Origin: Rhizobiales bacterium PAR1
Lineage (GTDB): Bacteria; Pseudomonadota; Alphaproteobacteria; Rhizobiales; Beijerinckiaceae
Direction: 5' to 3'
Assembly (NCBI GenBank): GCA_002256205.1
Contig: NKIW01000001.1
Span: 124,001-188,000 of the forward strand
DNA length: 64,000 nt
Positions 29,457 through 36,912 of this stretch are shown piece after piece. Under the pieces are notes generated by a model that worked only from the letters and a program-made list of their open reading frames with translations, did no database searches and was not told the origin of the DNA. Each line of letters opens with the position of its first letter. The first letter of the stretch is position 1. A program made the translations under genes and the position numbers.

Positions 29457-29791
29457 GGCGTGCCTTTCACCCCGGCGCCTTCTTCCAGCACGAGGTGATA
29501 AACGCGGCCTTCGAAGTGCTTCATCACCTCGCCAATGCGTGTGCGGACTTCCTGCCGGATGGGGCTTGCGAGCGCCGCATGCATATCCGCCAGCGTTGCG
29601 AACCAGAGGTCGAACACCATGTAGACCGGCGGCGCGCCTGCCTCCTGTTCCACCGGGCGGCGCAGGCGAACCTCACGAATGCCGGGATAGCGCGCGATGG
29701 CGGTGAGCACTGTCGTTGCCATGTGATGATCGAAATTTACGCGGTTTTCCTCTGCCACATGGCCTTCGAGAACCGCCGAGCGGATAATCAT
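29453..29791 (-). CDS. EthD-like / dimeric alpha-beta barrel small protein
   Basis: The 112-residue protein has the size and pattern of the dimeric alpha+beta barrel superfamily. An N-terminal strand is followed by FDHHMATTVLTAIARYPGIREVRL and a later DLWFATLADMHAALAS helix, similar to EthD proteins. Such proteins often assist or perform small oxidative or isomerising steps in catabolic pathways. It overlaps both neighbours by ATGA, so it is tightly coupled to the GntR and SDR genes. Family assignment is moderate. Confidence 0.6.
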   Translation of the reverse strand: MIIRSAVLEGHVAEENRVNFDHHMATTVLTAIARYPGIREVRLRRPVEQEAGAPPVYMVFDLWFATLADMHAALASPIRQEVRTRIGEVMKHFEGRVYHLVLEEGAGVKGTP

Positions 29792-30522
29792 CGGGCTTTC
29801 TCCTCATGAAATTCCGGGGCGAGCAGACCGGCAACGGATTTCTCGGTCGCGGTGAGATGCGCATCCATCAGGGTTGTTGCGCGGGCGACATCGCGGTCCA
29901 GCACGGCGGCCATGATGAGCTGGTGCTCGGCGTTGACGTCTCGCACCTCCGCCTTGATCTCGCGATGATGCAGCAAACGCACCTTGCGATAGCGCTCTGA
30001 ATGATCCGCCAGCATGTTCCAGAAGCGCAGCAGCCAGCTGGAACCGCATGCCGCGACCAGCGCACTATGGAAACGCCGGTGGTGGATTTCCCATTCCGCC
30101 GCAGCGCGGCGATCCTCAACATCCGCCGGGAGCGGCGTGCGCGAGAGGAGATGCATCGCGGCGACGATTTCCGCCTCCCAAGCCGCGTCCCCGTGTTCGA
30201 TGGCGGCGGTGAGGCAGGCGCGTTCGATGATCCGCCGCGTGGACATCAGATCAACGAGTTCGGCGAGCGACGCCTCCGTGACACGGCTGCCGCGATTGGT
30301 TTCTGCCTCGACGAGGCTCTCCGAGGAGAGCCGCATCAGAGCCTCGCGGATCGGCGTCAGGCCCAATTGAAAGCGGTCCTGAAGGTCGGCGGCGCGCAGG
30401 CGCTCGCCCGGCATCAGATCGCCATGCAGGATTTCACTGCGCAGGCGGCGGTAGGCACGTTCGGCCTGCGAGAGATCGTCGAGGTGGTTCATGATGCGAG
30501 TCACATTTATGTTGACAGACAT
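29788..30522 (-). CDS. GntR-family transcriptional regulator (FCD type)
   Basis: The 244-residue protein has an N-terminal winged helix-turn-helix at about 20-85 (YRRLRSEILHGDLMPGERL, then LTPIREALMRLSSESLVE). A helical FCD ligand domain follows, with the metal-binding pattern around HHRRFHSALVAACGS and NAEHQLIMAAV. It is divergent from the FAH-TRAP operon across about 55 bp and probably controls both directions. A 12-bp palindrome abuts its start. An in-frame ATG ten codons in (30492) is an alternative start. Confidence 0.88.
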   Translation of the reverse strand: MSVNINVTRIMNHLDDLSQAERAYRRLRSEILHGDLMPGERLRAADLQDRFQLGLTPIREALMRLSSESLVEAETNRGSRVTEASLAELVDLMSTRRIIERACLTAAIEHGDAAWEAEIVAAMHLLSRTPLPADVEDRRAAAEWEIHHRRFHSALVAACGSSWLLRFWNMLADHSERYRKVRLLHHREIKAEVRDVNAEHQLIMAAVLDRDVARATTLMDAHLTATEKSVAGLLAPEFHEEKAR

Positions 30523-30534
30523 ATTTTATAAAAT
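30523..30534. promoter_or_regulatory. 12-bp AT-rich palindrome between divergent operons (candidate operator)
   Basis: ATTTTATAAAAT is a perfect palindrome directly upstream of the GntR start and 43 bp before the FAH hydrolase start. It could be a GntR operator or simply part of an AT-rich promoter. Confidence 0.35.
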
Positions 30535-30576
30535 CACTCTTGCTTTATGACAAGTGAATTCGAACAGGAGAATGGC

Positions 30577-31482
30577 ATGGCAGGATCGGGTTGGAGCCTT
30601 GCGACGCTGGAAGTGGGTGGCAAGCCGATTGGCTGCATCAGCCTCGGCGGGCAGCATTATCGCCTCGGCCCCTCGCTGGCGCGCGTCGGGCTTGCCGGTG
30701 TCGAGAGTGTCGCCGCCCTCTTTGAGGATTGGGAAAGCGCGCAAAAGGCGCTCGACGCCGCGGTGGCAAAGCTCGATCCGGCAGATATTGTCACTGGCGG
30801 ACGCCTCGCGCCGCTGCTCTACCCCGGCAAGATCCTCTGTGCGGGTGCGAACTATTTCGACCATCTCGCCGAAATGGGCATGCCCGGCGCGAAGAAGGAG
30901 GATCAACGCCTGTTTTTCTTCATGAAGCCGCCGCGCAACGCCGTGGTCGGCGAAGGCGCGACGGTCCATATGCCGATTGGCACCAAGGCGTTCGACTGGG
31001 AAATCGAGCTAGCGCTGGTCATCGGCAAGCGGGCGCGCAACGTTTCGGTAGAAACCGCACTCAGCCATGTCGCAGCCTATTCCGTCGCCATCGATTTCTC
31101 CGCGCGCGATCACAACCGCGCGCCGGAAACCTTCTACAAGCTCGATTGGGTTGCCGGCAAAGCCAACGATACCTGCTGCCCGATTGGGCCGTGCCTCGTA
31201 CCGGCCTCGGCGATTCCCAACCCGCAGGATATCGGCCTCAAACTGTGGGTGAATGGCGAGTTGAAGCAGAACGGCCGCTCGACCGACATGATCTTCACCA
31301 TTGCCGAACAGATCGCGACCGCCTCTCGCATCATGACGCTTGATCCGGGCGATGTCCTGCTAACCGGCACCCCCGCCGGCGTGGGCGTGCCGAAACAGAC
31401 CTTCCTTTCCGTGGGCGACACGGTTGATGCCGAAATCGAGGGCATCGGCCGGCTGTCCGTGACGATCCAACCCTCGCGCTGA
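30577..31482 (+). CDS. fumarylacetoacetate hydrolase (FAH) family protein
   Basis: The 301-residue protein has a small N-terminal domain and a C-terminal FAH fold. The metal-binding WEIELALVIG segment, AIDFSARDHN and the conserved LLTGTPAGVG are all visible. FAH enzymes hydrolyse or decarboxylate oxo-acids at the end of catabolic pathways. The ATG at 30577 has AGGAG six bases upstream and is preferred over the ATG at 30547. It leads an operon with a TRAP transporter and an SDR, so the imported compound is probably an organic acid. Substrate unknown. Confidence 0.87.
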   Translation: MAGSGWSLATLEVGGKPIGCISLGGQHYRLGPSLARVGLAGVESVAALFEDWESAQKALDAAVAKLDPADIVTGGRLAPLLYPGKILCAGANYFDHLAEMGMPGAKKEDQRLFFFMKPPRNAVVGEGATVHMPIGTKAFDWEIELALVIGKRARNVSVETALSHVAAYSVAIDFSARDHNRAPETFYKLDWVAGKANDTCCPIGPCLVPASAIPNPQDIGLKLWVNGELKQNGRSTDMIFTIAEQIATASRIMTLDPGDVLLTGTPAGVGVPKQTFLSVGDTVDAEIEGIGRLSVTIQPSR

Positions 31483-31511
31483 TGCGCGCTTGCCACCTTT
31501 CGGAGGATACC

Positions 31512-32507
31512 ATGATCTCTCGCCGTGAAGCTCTGACGGGCGCCATCGCAGGCGCACTTGCCGTTCCTTTCCTGCCGCGCCTCGCTGACGCGCAGGGCGC
31601 CGCACAAATCCGGATTTCGACCGCCGCGCCGCCGTCCGATTTTCTGGCCAAGGCGCTGGAGCAGTTGAAGGCGGAAGTCGATGCCGCGAACGCCGGGCTC
31701 AATGTCAGCGTCCACGTCGCCTCGACGCTGTTCAAGCAAGGCACCGAGGTTCCAGCGCTCCAGCGCGGAAACCTCGAAATGAGCACGATGACCACGTTCG
31801 AGGTGGCCCAGCAAATCCCGGAACTCGGCTATTTCAATCGGGGCTACCTTTTCAAGGATCATGCGCATCTGCGCCGGGTGTTCGACGGGCCGATCGGCGA
31901 GAGCTACCGCGCCATTGTCGCCGAGAAGATGGGCATCGAAATCCTCGCGACGCATTATCTCGGCACGCGGCAAGTCAACCTACGCCAGAAGCGCGCGGTC
32001 AAAGGCCCGGCCGATCTCGCCGGCGTCAAGCTCAGGATGCCTGCCGGGCCGGAATGGCTGCTGCTCGGGCGCACGCTCGGCGTCAGCCCGGTGCCGATGG
32101 GCATGCCGGAAGTCTATCTCGCGATGAAAACCGGCACGATCGACGGGCAGGAAAACCCGCTCTCGATCCTCAACGCCGCCAAGCTGCATGAGGTCTCCGA
32201 ACAGGTGGTGATGACCTCGCATATGCTTCAGCCGGTGCTGTTCTCGATTGCCAAGCCGGTCTGGGACAAACTCAATGCAGACCAGAAGAAGCTCCTGAAG
32301 GCTGCGGCCATCAAGGCCGCCAAATGGGGCGATGGTGCCCGCCTTGCCGATGAGGCCAGCATCATCGATGCCCTCAAGGGGCGTGGGCTCGCGGTCGATG
32401 TCATCGATCTCGCCCCGTTCCGCGAGGCGGCGAACAAGGCTTACGACGGCGCAGAAGCGACCAAGGCCTGGGATTTGGCGGGTCTCAAGCGCATTCAGGA
32501 TGCGTGA
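31512..32507 (+). CDS. TRAP transporter substrate-binding protein, DctP type
   Basis: The 331-residue periplasmic protein starts with a Tat-like signal (SRREALTGAIAGALA, cleaved near ADAQG). It then has the DctP fold, with the conserved arginine segment GVKLRMPAGPEW and VYLAMKTGTIDGQENP. It delivers an organic acid to the DctQM membrane pair that follows. The ATG at 31512 is preceded by GGAGGA and excludes ten atypical residues in the track. Confidence 0.92.
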   Translation: MISRREALTGAIAGALAVPFLPRLADAQGAAQIRISTAAPPSDFLAKALEQLKAEVDAANAGLNVSVHVASTLFKQGTEVPALQRGNLEMSTMTTFEVAQQIPELGYFNRGYLFKDHAHLRRVFDGPIGESYRAIVAEKMGIEILATHYLGTRQVNLRQKRAVKGPADLAGVKLRMPAGPEWLLLGRTLGVSPVPMGMPEVYLAMKTGTIDGQENPLSILNAAKLHEVSEQVVMTSHMLQPVLFSIAKPVWDKLNADQKKLLKAAAIKAAKWGDGARLADEASIIDALKGRGLAVDVIDLAPFREAANKAYDGAEATKAWDLAGLKRIQDA

Positions 32508-32516
32508 GGCACCCCG

Positions 32517-33047
32517 ATGCACCCCGAGCCCCCGCTATCCGGCACGCCCTCGCCGCCTGAAACGCCCGTCGCGCGCGTTCTTGTCCGGCTGCGTGATGCG
32601 GCGAACTGGATTTCCGGCATCATGTTCGTGCTGGTCTTCGCGATCTTCAATTACAAGATCGTCTCGCGCTATCTCGCGCATGATGAGCCTGCATGGTCGG
32701 ACGAGGTCTCTGTGATCCTCTTTGTCTGGATCATTTTCTGGGCGAATGCGTTTCTGGTTCGCGACCGCGAGCAGATCACGTTCGATCTCGCCTATCGCCC
32801 GATGCCGGACGGGATCAAACGCATCATGGCGATCGCGCGGGTCATTCTGATCGGAGGCATCTTCCTCTGGGCGTTGCCCGGCTCGCTCGATTACCTCGCC
32901 TTCCTCTGGCGTGAACGAACGCCGGTGCTGAGCCTTCGGCTCGACCTCATCTATTCCTGCTTCGGGCTGTTCATGGTTGCGGTTGTGGTGCGATCCCTTT
33001 TTGCGCTCAGGCGCCTTCTTGGGCCTCGCTGGCGCGACGCGCTGTAA
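32517..33047 (+). CDS. TRAP transporter small permease, DctQ type
   Basis: The 176-residue protein has four predicted membrane helices after a proline-rich N-terminal tail. It shows the DctQ pattern with SDEVSVILFVWIIFWANAFLVRDREQI. DctQ is the small partner that associates with the large DctM channel. It is 9 bp after the binding-protein gene and 18 bp before dctM. The region after residue 90 contains the last two helices. Confidence 0.9.
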   Translation: MHPEPPLSGTPSPPETPVARVLVRLRDAANWISGIMFVLVFAIFNYKIVSRYLAHDEPAWSDEVSVILFVWIIFWANAFLVRDREQITFDLAYRPMPDGIKRIMAIARVILIGGIFLWALPGSLDYLAFLWRERTPVLSLRLDLIYSCFGLFMVAVVVRSLFALRRLLGPRWRDAL

Positions 33048-33065
33048 CTTTCAAAGGAACGCGTC

Positions 33066-34364
33066 ATGTCGAACGGTTTGTGGATGCTGTTGGGCGTTTT
33101 CACCCTTGCCGCGCTGCTCGGGGCGCCGCTGGGCCTCTCGATGCTGGCAGCAGGTTTCGCCTATCTCGTTTCAACGCATCAGGATGTCGGGCTCGTCGTC
33201 GATCAGACCATGAACGGTCTCTACAACAGCTATCTGCTGATTGCCGTCCCACTTTTCATCTTCGTCGCCAATGTGATGAACGCCAGCGGGGTGATCGAGC
33301 GTCTGCTGGCGTTTGGCGCCGCGATGGTGGGGCATCTGCCCGGCGGGCTCGCGCAGGTGAACGTGGTCTCCAACCTCATCTTCTCCGGCATGAGCGGCAG
33401 TGCGGTGGCGGATGCCTCCGGTCCGGGTCTGATCGTGGCGCGCATGATGACGCGGAATGGCCGATACCCCAGAGGCTTTGCGGCAGCGACTTCGGTCGTC
33501 TCCGCGACGCTTGGGCCGTTGATGCCGACCTCGATCCCGATGATCTTCTATGCGCTCATCGCTAATGCTTCCGTCGGCGCGATGTTCCTCGGCGGGTTGG
33601 TGCCGGCAGCCCTGATGGCCATTTCCCTGATGGGTGTGATCGCGATCATCGCCCGACGGCGCAATTTTCCACGTGAAGCGCGCGTGAGCTGGGCGGAAAC
33701 GCCAGCCATTTTCGGTCGGGCGATTCTGCCGCTCGCCCTGCCCGGCCTGTTGCTCGGACTGATCTATTCCGGCGTCACCACCCCCACCGAGGCGGCGGCA
33801 ATCGCGGCGAGCTATGCGCTGATCCTCGCCTTTGCCGTGTACCGGACGCTCCGCCCCGCCCAGTTGCTGGGCGTGATTTCCGATACCGTGAAAGCCACAG
33901 CCATGATCGCCCTGATCATGGCCGGAGCCTTCGTCTTCAACTATGCCGTTGCCAATGAGGGCGTGCCGACCCTGATCCAGACGACGTTCCTCAAATGGAA
34001 CCTCTCGCCGACCGGCTTTCTTCTCTGCGTCGACCTCCTGATGCTGCTGCTTGCCATCGTGCTCGACGAGGTGACAATCCTGCTGGTGATCGTGCCGCTG
34101 CTGGTGCCCATCGCGCAGAGTCTCGGCATCGATCTCGTGCATTTCGGGATCGTGGTGGTCCTCAACATGATGGTCGGGCTGACGCTGCCGCCGCATGGGC
34201 TGTTGCTGTTCGTGATGAGCGGGCTGACCGGCACGCCGCTCTCCGAAATCTTCCGCGAGGTGCCACCTTTCATTGTGGCCATGCTCGGCATCGTGATCCT
34301 CGTCACGTTCTTCCCGGAATTCGCACTGTGGCTGCCGCGTCATGCCGGACTGATCAAGCCGTGA
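33066..34364 (+). CDS. TRAP transporter large permease, DctM type
   Basis: The 432-residue protein has about twelve hydrophobic helices. It carries the DctM signature SGMSGSAVADASGPG near residue 110 and a long conserved C-terminal half (VGLTLPPHGLLLFVMSGLTG). It couples sodium entry to uptake of the solute held by the DctP protein. Its TGA lies inside GTGA, overlapping a possible GTG start of the next gene. Confidence 0.93.
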   Translation: MSNGLWMLLGVFTLAALLGAPLGLSMLAAGFAYLVSTHQDVGLVVDQTMNGLYNSYLLIAVPLFIFVANVMNASGVIERLLAFGAAMVGHLPGGLAQVNVVSNLIFSGMSGSAVADASGPGLIVARMMTRNGRYPRGFAAATSVVSATLGPLMPTSIPMIFYALIANASVGAMFLGGLVPAALMAISLMGVIAIIARRRNFPREARVSWAETPAIFGRAILPLALPGLLLGLIYSGVTTPTEAAAIAASYALILAFAVYRTLRPAQLLGVISDTVKATAMIALIMAGAFVFNYAVANEGVPTLIQTTFLKWNLSPTGFLLCVDLLMLLLAIVLDEVTILLVIVPLLVPIAQSLGIDLVHFGIVVVLNMMVGLTLPPHGLLLFVMSGLTGTPLSEIFREVPPFIVAMLGIVILVTFFPEFALWLPRHAGLIKP

Positions 34365-34378
34365 ACCGGGCGAAGACC

Positions 34379-35104
34379 ATGCCGGAAACCGCCTTCATCA
34401 CCGGTGCGGCACAGGGTATTGGCCTCGCGATTGCCAGACGGCTCGCGCGTGATGGTTTCCGTGTCGTGATGATGGATCGCGCGCGCGAGCCGCTTGAGCA
34501 GGAGAGCGCCTCGCTGCGGGCGGAGGGACACGAGGCCGTTCCCGCCCTTTGCGATGTCTGTGATCGCGCCTCCGTCGCAGCCGTCATCGCGGAGGAGGCG
34601 CAGGTCGATGTCATGGTCACGGCGGCGGGAATCTACAACGATGCGCATTTTCTCGATCTCGACGAGGCGCGTTTTCGCCAGATGCTTGACGTCAATGTCA
34701 TCGGGACCTTTCTTCCGGCGCAGGAGGCGGCAAAGCGGATGGAGGCAGGTGGACGCATCGTCACCATCTCCTCGCGCGGAGCGCTCGGCGGTACCCGTTT
34801 TGCGCATTATGTCGCGTCAAAAGCGGCGGTAATCGGCCTGACGCGCGCCATGGCGATGGAGCTTCGCGACAAGCGTATCGCGGTCAATTCCATCGCGCCG
34901 GGCTTTACCGATACGCCGATGACGCGCTCTGCCCCACCCGAGATGTTCGCGGCCTGGGAAGCGCTGGAGCCTGCCGGCAAGGCGGCATCTCCGGCTGAAA
35001 TCGCCCATGCCGTCGCGTTTCTGGCAAGCCCCATGACGCGCTTCATCACCGGGCAGACGCTCTTCGTCGACGGCGGCAAATCGCTCGGTGGACTTTCCAT
35101 TTAG
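34379..35104 (+). CDS. short-chain dehydrogenase/reductase (classical SDR)
   Basis: The 241-residue protein has the cofactor motif ITGAAQGIG near the N-terminus, then DVNVIGTF, the catalytic Ser in VTISSRGALGG, HYVASKAA and the PGFTDTPMT loop. Cofactor and substrate are unknown. The ATG at 34379 gives the usual SDR start. A GTG at 34361 overlapping the dctM stop is in frame and would add six residues. It closes the FAH-TRAP operon and could oxidise the imported compound before cleavage. Confidence 0.87.
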   Translation: MPETAFITGAAQGIGLAIARRLARDGFRVVMMDRAREPLEQESASLRAEGHEAVPALCDVCDRASVAAVIAEEAQVDVMVTAAGIYNDAHFLDLDEARFRQMLDVNVIGTFLPAQEAAKRMEAGGRIVTISSRGALGGTRFAHYVASKAAVIGLTRAMAMELRDKRIAVNSIAPGFTDTPMTRSAPPEMFAAWEALEPAGKAASPAEIAHAVAFLASPMTRFITGQTLFVDGGKSLGGLSI

Positions 35105-35246
35105 TGCCCCCCGGATTTTAACCTGCCCTGAATTCGTTTCCGGGGTTTGATGTGTCCCGAACGGACCGGCAAAGCTGCAGACAACCGCAGTCAAGCTGCA
35201 AGAGAGGCAGAACGAACCTCGGGCTGGATCAGGTCACGGGGCAATA

Positions 35247-35921
35247 TCAAACGTCAAACGGCACGACCGGTTTACGCTGCGCGATGTCACCCGCACGCCA
35301 TTCGGCCAGCGACATCGTCGAGAGGTCAAAGATCTCGCGGGTCAGCGAATAGCCCTGCCCGCCGAGCCTTCCGATGGCGTCCAGCGCGACGGGATCGACA
35401 TGGTGGTTGGCGTTGACAAGGTTCGCGTGGAAATGCGCGTAAACGACCTCGCCAAGGATGATTTCGCGTGAATTGCCGATACCGAGCGTGGTGTGGTGGC
35501 GGCATTCGAAGGCGACCGGCGCGTCGATGATGCGTGGCGCGGCCACTTTCACGCCCGGCGCGGTCGCGAGCCCAGCTTCGCGCATCTCGTCAATGCCCGG
35601 CTCGAACGGCACGGCGCAGACATTCATCGCCTCAAGGATCGCATCCGAAACGATGTGGATCGTGAACCCCAGGGTTTCGCGGATATTGCGCCCGGTATCC
35701 TTCTGCGCGCCGGTGGGCCGGTATTCGACACCGAGCGCGAGGATCGCAGGATCTGCCGAGAGGCAGTTGAAAAAGCTGAAAGGCGCGGCATTGGCGATAC
35801 CGTCCTTCGAGATGGTCGTGACCAGCGCGATGGGACGTGGGATCACAGCGCCAATCAGCAGCTTATAGCGCTCGCGCGGGCTCAATGCGCCAAAATCGAA
35901 GGTCGTTACATCGCGTGTCAT
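35247..35921 (-). CDS. flavin reductase-like domain protein
   Basis: The 224-residue protein has the flavin-reductase/FMN-binding split-barrel pattern. Near the N-terminus is IGAVIPRPIALVTTISKDGIANAAPFSFFN, with HHTTLGIGNSREIILGEV later. Such proteins bind FMN and often supply reduced flavin to a monooxygenase or reduce small quinones. Its ATG overlaps the stop of the GntR gene upstream as ATGA, so they form an operon. No partner monooxygenase is visible nearby. Confidence 0.82.
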   Translation of the reverse strand: MTRDVTTFDFGALSPRERYKLLIGAVIPRPIALVTTISKDGIANAAPFSFFNCLSADPAILALGVEYRPTGAQKDTGRNIRETLGFTIHIVSDAILEAMNVCAVPFEPGIDEMREAGLATAPGVKVAAPRIIDAPVAFECRHHTTLGIGNSREIILGEVVYAHFHANLVNANHHVDPVALDAIGRLGGQGYSLTREIFDLSTMSLAEWRAGDIAQRKPVVPFDV

Positions 35922-36658
35922 GATGACTTGAGGCCTTCCTTGCGGGCAAAAGGAGCGAGGAGATCGCGGATATCTGCTGAATTTCGCGGTGCGAGCACGG
36001 CGCGGGCCGCCACCGCTTCGAGGTGGTGATCCATCACCGCCATGGCCTCTTCGGCATCACCGCGCTTCAGGGCTTCGATCAACTGGCGATGTTCACTCAC
36101 AGCGCATTCCGAGGAATGCGGGCGGCCATACAGCGCGAGAATGAGCGAGCAGCGCGAGCTTACCTCCTGCACGTAGCGGTCGAGCAGTGCATTGCCGGTC
36201 ATTTCGGAAAGCAGGATGTGGAATTCGCCCGCCAGGCGGATTGATTCCGGGCCGTCGCGCCCCTGCGCCTCATCTTCAAGCCGGACATGAGTTTCGAGGG
36301 TTGTGACCTGCTGCGCGGTCAGTCGTCCCGCCAGCGACTGCACCACGAGCCGTTCCAGCGACCGGCGAACATCAAAGACGTCGCGCGCTTCCTCCAGCGT
36401 CGGATAGGCAACGGAGGCGCCTTTATTTGGCTTGAGTTCGACAAGCCCTTCCACCGAGAGACGCCCCAAAGCCTCGCGCACTAGCGTACGGGATACGCCG
36501 AGCTGTTCGCCAATCGAATCCTCCGGCAGCTTCATGCCAGGCCTCAGCGCCTGCTCGATGATCGCGCGGCGAATGGCGCGATACACCGATTGCGCCCTCG
36601 AGCCCTTCGGCTCGGCACGGTGGGCCCCACTCGCTTTTGCGCTCATCTGGTTTGGCAT
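35918..36658 (-). CDS. GntR-family transcriptional regulator (FCD type)
   Basis: The 246-residue protein has an N-terminal winged helix (VYRAIRRAIIEQALRPGMKL, then GVSRTLVREALGRLSVEGLVELKPNKG) and a C-terminal FCD domain with FHILLSEMTGN and SEHRQLIEALKRGD. The ATG at 36658 is chosen because it precedes the protein's coding character and follows a GGGA stretch. The 48 residues upstream in the track look non-coding. It is divergent from the peptide-type ABC operon and likely regulates it. Confidence 0.87.
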   Translation of the reverse strand: MPNQMSAKASGAHRAEPKGSRAQSVYRAIRRAIIEQALRPGMKLPEDSIGEQLGVSRTLVREALGRLSVEGLVELKPNKGASVAYPTLEEARDVFDVRRSLERLVVQSLAGRLTAQQVTTLETHVRLEDEAQGRDGPESIRLAGEFHILLSEMTGNALLDRYVQEVSSRCSLILALYGRPHSSECAVSEHRQLIEALKRGDAEEAMAVMDHHLEAVAARAVLAPRNSADIRDLLAPFARKEGLKSS

Positions 36659-36670
36659 CAAACGGTCCCT

Positions 36671-36686
36671 GCTCCTGATCAGGAGC
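36671..36686 (-). promoter_or_regulatory. 16-bp perfect palindrome in the leader of the GntR gene
   Basis: GCTCCTGATCAGGAGC is a perfect palindrome ending 12 bp before the GntR start. As RNA it forms a 6-bp hairpin with a GATC loop, in which CTCCT pairs with the Shine-Dalgarno-like AGGAG. It could be a protein operator or a translational brake. I cannot decide from sequence. Confidence 0.45.
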
Positions 36687-36739
36687 CCTTCTCTCACGAA
36701 GCCCACGCGGTTTCCATAAATCGCTTGCGCATCCAAATC

Positions 36740-36768
36740 GCATACAATACGCTTCTTGAACCGTATGC
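36740..36768. promoter_or_regulatory. inverted repeat, candidate GntR operator
   Basis: GCATAC and GTATGC are arranged head to head with starts 23 bp apart (about two helical turns) in the AT-rich region between the divergent GntR and ABC operons. Spacing and symmetry suit a dimeric regulator. Confidence 0.35.
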
Positions 36769-36912
36769 AATATTGAATATTTCTTGTGCGCATTTGCTGC
36801 AAAAATGCGCAAATCGCACGGGAAAAAGCAGGCTACACCGCAACAATTCACCGGCCGGATTATGGGCAGCGGAGAACGCGCCTGAAGCGGCCAATCACCA
36901 CGGGAGACGTTG

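Noticed and set aside
33171-34343. 390-codon minus-strand ORF opposite dctM
   Set aside because: His/Gln/Arg-rich antisense of hydrophobic codons; dctM is clear.
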